Shown here one piece after another: positions 58,975 to 64,000 of a stretch of DNA of 64,000 nucleotides. The notes under the pieces are model-generated. The model worked only from the letters and a program-made list of their open reading frames with translations, did no database searches and had not been told where the DNA came from. The position numbers and the translations under genes were made by a program. The stretch is taken from the NCBI RefSeq assembly GCF_024124905.1, contig NZ_JAMXST010000003.1, positions 434,001 through 498,000 on the forward strand, given 5' to 3'. Within the stretch, counting starts at the first letter, position 1, and the number at the start of each line of letters is the position of its first letter. The stretch comes from Cellulosimicrobium cellulans (lineage in GTDB: Bacteria > Actinomycetota > Actinomycetes > Actinomycetales > Cellulomonadaceae).

Positions 58975-60356
58975 CCCAGGCACCCTCGATCCTGGAGACC
59001 CTGCCGGACATCCCGCGCGCGCTGACCGGGCTGGCCGAGTGGCTCGCGTGCCTCGTCTACGTGCTCCTGCGGCGACCGCGGCTCCCGCGCCCGCGCCTCG
59101 TCCTCCTCGCCGCCGCGGCGCTCGGCGCGCAGGTCGGCGTGCAGGCCCTCGCCGACCTGCTCCCGCGGCAGCTCTGGACCGTGGGCATGGCGGCCGCGGT
59201 CGCGTGCATGTACGGGTTCATCGTCGCGGCGGCGCGCGTCTCGGCACGGGACGCCGGGTACTTCGCGGCCCGCGCGCTCGTGCTCGCCGAGCTCGTGGCG
59301 GCCCTGCACTGGCAGGTCCACTGCTTCTTCTTCCTCCCCGAGGGGCGGCCCGGCACGGCGTGGCAGGTCGCGTTCTTCGTCCTCGTCTACGCGGTCGGGT
59401 ACGGGGTCGCGTACGTCGTCGAGTCCCGGCACTTCCGCCCCGACCAGGAGCTCGACGTCACGGTCGGCGAGCTCGCGTCGGCCGTCGCGATCGCGCTCGT
59501 CACGTTCTTCATGAGCAACATCAGCTTCCTCAACGCCAACACCCCGTTCAGCGGGCGCCTCGGCCTGGAGATCTTCTACATCCGCACGCTCGTCGACCTG
59601 TGCGGGTTCGTGGCGCTGTACGCGCAGCAGGGCCAGCGGCTCCAGCACCAGGCGCGGTCGGAGGTGCGGGCGATCGACGAGATGCTCCGCCGCCAGCACG
59701 AGCAGTACCTGCAGTCCAAGCGGAACATGAAGATCGTCCACCGCAAGTACCACGACCTCAAGCACCAGATCGGCGTGATCCGCGCCGAGGTCGACCCGCG
59801 ACGCCGGGCGTCCTACCTGGACGACCTGGAGGCCAGCATCTCGGGTCACGCCCGGCAGGCGGACACCGGGAACGGGGTGCTCGACGTCATCCTCACGACG
59901 AAGAGCCAGGAGTGCGCCGAGCGCGACATCGACCTCACGTGCGTGGTCGACGGCGCGCTGCTCGACTTCATGTCCGCCATGGACGTCGCCGCGGTGTTCG
60001 GCAACGCGCTGGACAACGCGATCGACGGCGTCATGGCGGTGCCCGAGCCGGAGCGGCGGATCATCAAGGTCGCCGTCTACGCGCGCGACCGGTTCGTGCT
60101 GCTCACGGTGGAGAACTACTTCTCCGGCGAGCTCCACACGGAGGGCGGCGACATCGTCACGCGGCGCGCCGACCGGACCCGGCACGGGTACGGCCTCAAG
60201 TCCATCCGGTACACCGCGGAGAAGTACGGCGGCTCCATGACGGTCAACACCGAGGACCGCTGGTTCCTGCTGCGCGTGCTGCTCCCGCTGCCGCAGGACC
60301 GGCCGCCCACCGCCGCCGCCCGGCGGTCGGCCACGTCGGGGGCCACCACCGCGTAG
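58971..60356 (+). CDS. GHKL-type sensor histidine kinase (AgrC/LytS-like)
   Basis: A 461-residue kinase. Six or seven helices (about 15-225) form the membrane sensor, followed by a coiled-coil with QQGQRLQHQARSEVRAIDEMLRRQHEQYLQSK. The acceptor His is in KYHDLKHQIGVIRAEV. The ATPase domain has the N-box VFGNALDNAIDGV and the G-box RHGYGLKSIRYTAEKYGGSM, as in AgrC. Known: such kinases sense peptides or small ligands; no peptide gene is visible nearby. It forms an operon with the LytTR regulator by overlap. Confidence 0.9.
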   Translation: MTQAPSILETLPDIPRALTGLAEWLACLVYVLLRRPRLPRPRLVLLAAAALGAQVGVQALADLLPRQLWTVGMAAAVACMYGFIVAAARVSARDAGYFAARALVLAELVAALHWQVHCFFFLPEGRPGTAWQVAFFVLVYAVGYGVAYVVESRHFRPDQELDVTVGELASAVAIALVTFFMSNISFLNANTPFSGRLGLEIFYIRTLVDLCGFVALYAQQGQRLQHQARSEVRAIDEMLRRQHEQYLQSKRNMKIVHRKYHDLKHQIGVIRAEVDPRRRASYLDDLEASISGHARQADTGNGVLDVILTTKSQECAERDIDLTCVVDGALLDFMSAMDVAAVFGNALDNAIDGVMAVPEPERRIIKVAVYARDRFVLLTVENYFSGELHTEGGDIVTRRADRTRHGYGLKSIRYTAEKYGGSMTVNTEDRWFLLRVLLPLPQDRPPTAAARRSATSGATTA

Positions 60357-60421
60357 GCCTTCCGGGCCCGACCCGACGGGACCTCCGGCCCCCGCGCCGT
60401 GACCCCGTCGTGACCTCGCCG

Positions 60422-60453
60422 ACCGATCGTGCACGCAAAGCGACGGTTCGTGC
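60422..60453 (+). promoter_or_regulatory. LytTR-type tandem site 1 (GH3 lipoprotein promoter)
   Basis: ACCGATCGTGC (60422-60432) and ACGGTTCGTGC (60443-60453) are direct repeats with a 21-bp period. 31 bases on, TAGCGT (60485-60490) forms a -10-like box. The same arrangement recurs at 63662-63693. The rest of 60357-60623 shows no gene. Confidence 0.75.
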
Positions 60454-60623
60454 ACCGCGCCGCCCGGGCCGCCCGGGCCGTCCATAGCGTGGCGGCGCGG
60501 CTCAGGACCACGACGTCCGGGCCTCGACGGGTTCGCAGAGCTCGCTCAGCCACGCACGTGCCCCGGTGGGGCGGCGGGGACGGCGCGGTGGCCGACGAGC
60601 GCGGAGACGACAAGGGAAGGTCG

Positions 60624-63020
60624 ATGAGGACAACGACAACGGCGGGAAAGCTCGACGGCAGGGCGGCGCGCGTCCGGGGAGCGGCGGCGCTCGCGGGCCT
60701 GGCCCTCGTGGCCACCGCGGGGTGCACGGCCGGCACCCCGGACGAGGAGAAGGCGTCGGACGCGTTCACCACGCGGGAGGTCACCGACGGGACCACGGCC
60801 TTCGTGGTCGTCGACAACCCGGGTGACGGCCCCACGCTCTCCTACGGCGCGGACAGCGCCGTCGAGCTGCTGACCGAGGAGGTCGACGGTCAGGAGTACG
60901 CGTTCAAGGACATGAACGCGAACGGGACGCTCGACACCTGGGAGGACTGGCGCGAGAGCGCGCAGGACCGCGCCGCGGCGCTGTCCGAGGAGCTGACGAT
61001 CGAGCAGATCGCCGGCCTCATGCTGTTCAGCTCGCACGAGCGGTCGCCCGCCGACGGGCTGACCGACGCGCAGAAGGAGTACCTGACGGACTCCCACCTG
61101 CGCAACGTGCTCAACGCCGGCCCGAACGACGTCGAGGCCAACGTCACCTGGTCCAACCAGATGCAGGCCTTCGCCGAGTCGCTCGCGACCGCGGACGAGC
61201 CCTACGTGCCGGTGAACTTCAGCTCCGACCCGCGCTCGACCGCCGGCGCCTCGGACTACAACGCCTCGGGCGACATCTCCCGGTGGCCGTCGAACCTCGG
61301 CCTCGCGGCGACGTTCGACGCGGAGCAGACGCGGAAGTTCGCGGAGGCGGCGTCCGCCGAGTACCGCGCGCTGGGCATCGCCACGGCGCTCAGCCCGCAG
61401 ATCGACCTCGCTACCGAGCCGCGATGGCTGCGCGTGGACGGCACGTTCGGCGAGGACGTCGCCCTCAGCACCGAGATGGCCCAGGCCTACGTGAGCGGCT
61501 TCCAGGGCACCCCGGGCCAGGAGGGCTGGGGGACCGAGTCGGTAAACGCGATGATCAAGCACTGGGCCGGCGACGGGCCGGGCGAGGGCGGTCGCGAGTC
61601 CCACACGACCGCGGGCAAGTACGGCGTGTACCCGGGCGGCAACTTCGACCAGCACACCGAGCCGTTCGTCGGGGCGCTCGACGCGGCCGCGGTCATGTCC
61701 GCCTACTCGATCGCGCTGGACGGTGAGGGGCAGCCGCTGTTCGGCGAGCGCGTCGGCTCGGCCTACGACTCGAAGCGCCTGAGCATCCTGCGCGACGACA
61801 ACGGCTACGACGGCGTCGTCGTCACGGACTGGGGCGTCACCGCCGGCGGCACCACGGACCCCGACGCGATGATCGGGACGTCGTGGGGCGTCGAGGACCT
61901 CACGGTCGAGGAGCGCCACTACGCGATCCTCAAGAACGGCGTGGACATGTTCGGCGGCAACAACGCCGTCGAGCCCGTCCTGGCGGCCCACGAGCTGTGG
62001 CAGCAGGACTTCGAGGCGGGGACGAACGACGTCGACGCCGACACCCGCTTCCGCCAGTCCGGCACGCGCATCCTCACCATGCTGTTCCAGCCGGGACTCT
62101 ACGAGAACCCGTACCTCGACCTCGACGCCTCCACGGCGACGGTCGGCAGCGAGGACAAGGTCGACGCCGGCTACGCGGCGCAGCTCGACTCCGTCGTCAT
62201 GCTGAAGAACGACGGGACCGTCGCGGCCTCGGACGCCGAGGCGTGGAAGGACAAGACGGTCTACATCCCGCGGTCCTACGACACCGGCTTCGCCGGCGTG
62301 TTCGGCCCGGGCGAGTACACCGAGGGCACGGGCATCACGCAGGAGACCGCCGAGGAGTACTTCGGGAAGGTCGTCACCGACGAGGCCGTGACGGACGCCG
62401 ACGGCAAGGTCACGAGCTACACCGCGCCGGACCTGTCCGACGTCGACCTCGTGCTCGTGGGCATGAAGAGCCCCAACAACGGCAACCCGTTCTCGCAGGC
62501 CGGCCACGACAGCGAGACCGGCGAGTGGTACCCGCTCTCCCTGCAGTACCGCCCGTACACCGCCGACGGCGCGAACGTGCGCCAGACGTCGATCTCCGGC
62601 GACCTGCTCCCGGACGGGACGCAGGAGAACCGGTCCTACTACGGCAAGACCTCGCGGATCGCGAACGAGTCGGACCTCGACGCGTTCGACCGGGCGCTCG
62701 CGGCCGTCGAGGCGTCGGGCAAGGACATCCCGGTGATCACCGTCCTCAAGGCGACGAACCCGACCGTCCCGGCCGAGTTCGAGTCGCGGTCCGACGCGAT
62801 CCTCGTCGGCTTCGGGGTGAGCGACCAGGCGCTCATCGAGTCGGCCCTCGGCCTGCACGAGACGCAGGGCCGGCTGCCGATCGGCTTCCCGGCCTCCATG
62901 GACGCGGTCGAGAAGCAGCTCGAGGACGTCGGGGAGGACGCCGAGCCCTACACCGACGCGGCGGGCAACGCGTACGCGTTCGGCTTCGGCCTGAACTTCA
63001 GCGGGCCGATCACGGACTGA
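60624..63020 (+). CDS. glycoside hydrolase family 3 lipoprotein
   Basis: A 798-residue secreted GH3 enzyme (beta-glucosidase/xylosidase class). Lipobox TAGC (Cys34). Residues about 90-105 (KDMNANGTLDTWEDW) look like a calcium-binding EF-hand/dockerin-type loop, known from similar GH3 proteins. The TIM barrel holds the motifs RWPSNLGLAATFD, ALSPQIDLATEPRW, VNAMIKHWAGDG and VVVTDWG with the probable nucleophile Asp402. The second domain (from about 520) has VVMLKNDGTV and a sandwich fold; the end YAFGFGLNF matches the family. ATG 60624 with GGAAGG. It is likely controlled by the LytTR site upstream. Substrate unknown. Confidence 0.9.
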   Translation: MRTTTTAGKLDGRAARVRGAAALAGLALVATAGCTAGTPDEEKASDAFTTREVTDGTTAFVVVDNPGDGPTLSYGADSAVELLTEEVDGQEYAFKDMNANGTLDTWEDWRESAQDRAAALSEELTIEQIAGLMLFSSHERSPADGLTDAQKEYLTDSHLRNVLNAGPNDVEANVTWSNQMQAFAESLATADEPYVPVNFSSDPRSTAGASDYNASGDISRWPSNLGLAATFDAEQTRKFAEAASAEYRALGIATALSPQIDLATEPRWLRVDGTFGEDVALSTEMAQAYVSGFQGTPGQEGWGTESVNAMIKHWAGDGPGEGGRESHTTAGKYGVYPGGNFDQHTEPFVGALDAAAVMSAYSIALDGEGQPLFGERVGSAYDSKRLSILRDDNGYDGVVVTDWGVTAGGTTDPDAMIGTSWGVEDLTVEERHYAILKNGVDMFGGNNAVEPVLAAHELWQQDFEAGTNDVDADTRFRQSGTRILTMLFQPGLYENPYLDLDASTATVGSEDKVDAGYAAQLDSVVMLKNDGTVAASDAEAWKDKTVYIPRSYDTGFAGVFGPGEYTEGTGITQETAEEYFGKVVTDEAVTDADGKVTSYTAPDLSDVDLVLVGMKSPNNGNPFSQAGHDSETGEWYPLSLQYRPYTADGANVRQTSISGDLLPDGTQENRSYYGKTSRIANESDLDAFDRALAAVEASGKDIPVITVLKATNPTVPAEFESRSDAILVGFGVSDQALIESALGLHETQGRLPIGFPASMDAVEKQLEDVGEDAEPYTDAAGNAYAFGFGLNFSGPITD

Positions 63021-63034
63021 CGGACCGCACGGGC

Positions 63035-63058
63035 GGGCGGTCGCACGAGCGGCCGCCC
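63035..63058 (+). terminator. terminator of the GH3 gene
   Basis: A 10-bp stem (GGGCGGTCGC / GCGGCCGCCC, one G-T) with a 4-base loop, 15 bases past the stop. Confidence 0.6.
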
Positions 63059-63148
63059 GTCCGGGGCGGACGGCGCCCGCCCGGCGCCGTCCGACCCCGA
63101 CCAGGCCGCGGGGTGGGCCCGCGGCACGAACGAACCAAGGAGCAGGAA

Positions 63149-63562
63149 GTGAAGCGGAACAAGGCGCTGACCACGGGGATCGGGCTGCTCGTCGCCGTCA
63201 CGGGGGCCTTCGGGCTGACGGCGTGCGGCAGCGGTGACGACTCCGCCGGCGGGTCCTCGTCGGAGAGCCAGTCGGCCGACGTCGACGTGGCGACCGACCT
63301 CGAGAACGCGCGCACGGCGGTCGCCGACGCGCTCGCGGAGGACGACAGCTGGGCGCAGATCATGCTCGCCAGCGACGTCAAGGAGCCGACCGTGAAGTAC
63401 GGCCTCCTCGTGGTGCCCTTCGTCCCCTCGGACGCCGCCTCGCGCGTCCAGGGCACGGTCGACATCAAGGACGGGAAGTACACGATCGAGGCCGACTCGG
63501 CCGCGACCGGCGAGACGTGGCAGATCGACCAGGACGGCACCATCACCCCGGCCGGGGAGTAG
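63149..63562 (+). CDS. small lipoprotein between two GH3 genes
   Basis: A 137-residue protein. GTG 63149 follows AAGGAGCAGG. The signal peptide ends in GLTAC (Cys26), then a Gly/Ser linker and a domain of about 90 residues with no cysteine: ARTAVADALAEDDSWAQIMLASDVKEPTVKYGLLVVPFVP...GTVDIKDGKYTIEADSAATGETWQIDQDGTITPAGE. The closing strands resemble a small beta domain. I do not recognise it. Position suggests a role at the cell surface with the GH3 enzymes. Confidence 0.75.
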   Translation: MKRNKALTTGIGLLVAVTGAFGLTACGSGDDSAGGSSSESQSADVDVATDLENARTAVADALAEDDSWAQIMLASDVKEPTVKYGLLVVPFVPSDAASRVQGTVDIKDGKYTIEADSAATGETWQIDQDGTITPAGE

Positions 63563-63568
63563 CCACCC

Positions 63569-63631
63569 GTGCCTCGCCCGTCCGGCGGGCTCGTCCGGTC
63601 CGCCGGGCGGCACGTCGGACGGACGAGGCAC
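63569..63631 (+). terminator. terminator before the second GH3-like gene
   Basis: The arms 63569-63583 and 63617-63631 pair at 14 of 15 positions (GTGCCTCGCCCGTCC / GGACGGACGAGGCAC); the loop holds further GC-rich pairing. Confidence 0.7.
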
Positions 63632-63661
63632 CACCCCGCGCACGGGTCGCGCACGACGACG

Positions 63662-63693
63662 ACCGTCCGTGCCGCAGAAACGACCGATCGTGC
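63662..63693 (+). promoter_or_regulatory. LytTR-type tandem site 2 (second GH3-like promoter)
   Basis: ACCGTCCGTGC (63662-63672) and ACCGATCGTGC (63683-63693), direct repeats with a 21-bp period; TAGCCT (63725-63730) follows after 31 bases, exactly as at site 1. Confidence 0.75.
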
Positions 63694-63762
63694 AGCCGCG
63701 GCGGGCGGCGCCGTACCCCGCTCCTAGCCTGAGGAACGGGCCCGCACTCGAGGAGGAATGCA

Positions 63763-64000
63763 GTGAACGCCAGGGCGAAGAACGCCGACGGTGGCAGGAC
63801 GCCGATGTCGAACAAGAAGTTCCTGTGGATCTGGGTACCCGTGCTCGCGACGGTGACCGTGCTCGTCGTCGTCGCGAACGTCGCGCTCAACGTCGCGGGC
63901 GGCTGGGTCGCGTCCCAGCTCGGGTCCGGCACCTACACGTTCACCAACTCCGAGGAGTCCTCGGGCTGGGACACCGAGTACTACACGGCCGAGCACGACA
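63763..64000 (+). CDS. N-terminus of a membrane-anchored protein, probably GH3-related (3' truncated)
   Basis: GTG 63763 follows AGGAGGA at 63751. The 79 visible residues contain a basic start, one helix (FLWIWVPVLATVTVLVVVANVAL) and an extracytoplasmic beginning GSGTYTFTNSEESSGWDTEYYTAEHD. A similar membrane-anchored start with WDTEYY is found in actinobacterial GH3 beta-glucosidases; together with the neighbouring GH3 gene and the shared promoter site this makes a second GH3 enzyme likely. The catalytic part lies beyond the window, so this is tentative. Confidence 0.6.
   Translation, partial: MNARAKNADGGRTPMSNKKFLWIWVPVLATVTVLVVVANVALNVAGGWVASQLGSGTYTFTNSEESSGWDTEYYTAEHD

Noticed and set aside
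1-64000. Insertion sequences, transposases, phage genes or tRNA genes
   Set aside because: I looked for transposase or integrase motifs, terminal inverted repeats beside such genes and tRNA cloverleaf patterns, and recognised none in the window.

Overview
The window is very GC-rich, densely coded DNA from a high-GC Gram-positive bacterium. GTG and TTG starts, many lipoproteins, the -10 motif TAnnnT, LAxTG-type sorting signals and glycoside hydrolases point to Actinomycetota, most likely the Micrococcales (Cellulosimicrobium/Cellulomonas-like). The genus is an inference from style, not from a database match.

Left part (1-14.7 kb): a cut-off gene, a small lipoprotein, a class B penicillin-binding lipoprotein, and a DAACS-family symporter preceded by a previously unlisted 27-codon leader peptide of the actinobacterial sulfur type. 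Then come a SHOCT membrane protein, a NarL-type two-component system, VanZ-like and SRPBCC proteins, an MDR-type oxidoreductase, a DksA/TraR-type zinc finger, a TetR-SDR pair and an amidohydrolase.

14.8-20.9 kb: a co-directional set built around copper handling: CopC, YcnI (DUF1775), a CopC-CopD fusion and a second YcnI, with two related membrane proteins interspersed. 21-24 kb holds regulators, including a TetR gene with two clear operators that is divergent to a DUF1772 gene. 24.3-30.7 kb encodes a giant secreted sugar-dehydrogenase/TIM-barrel fusion and a secreted SurE. The two share a C-terminal domain and are followed by an SDR.

30.7-51.5 kb is the most striking region: a zinc-limitation island. 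Five near-identical Zur-box-like 15-mers control (a) a degenerate COG0523 protein divergent from an operon of cysteine-free ribosomal proteins L28-L33-S14-L31-L36; (b) an operon of surface-anchored 'choice-of-anchor M' repeat protein, zinc-type substrate-binding lipoprotein, a second repeat protein, ABC ATPase and permease; (c) a small His-rich secreted protein followed by a giant repeat protein; (d) a COG0523 GTPase divergent from an AztD-like zinc chaperone; and (e) cysteine-free L32. The zur gene lies inside the island. The substrate-binding protein carries a repeat module inserted between its first and second metal ligands, and that module appears circularly permuted.

51.5-64 kb: YibE/F, a ketopantoate-reductase-like protein, a 1414-residue membrane protein, and a LytTR response regulator/GHKL kinase pair followed by a GH3-family lipoprotein, a small lipoprotein and a truncated GH3-like gene. 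Two promoters here carry the same tandem 21-bp-spaced direct repeats at an identical distance from the -10 box, which suggests that they are targets of the LytTR regulator.
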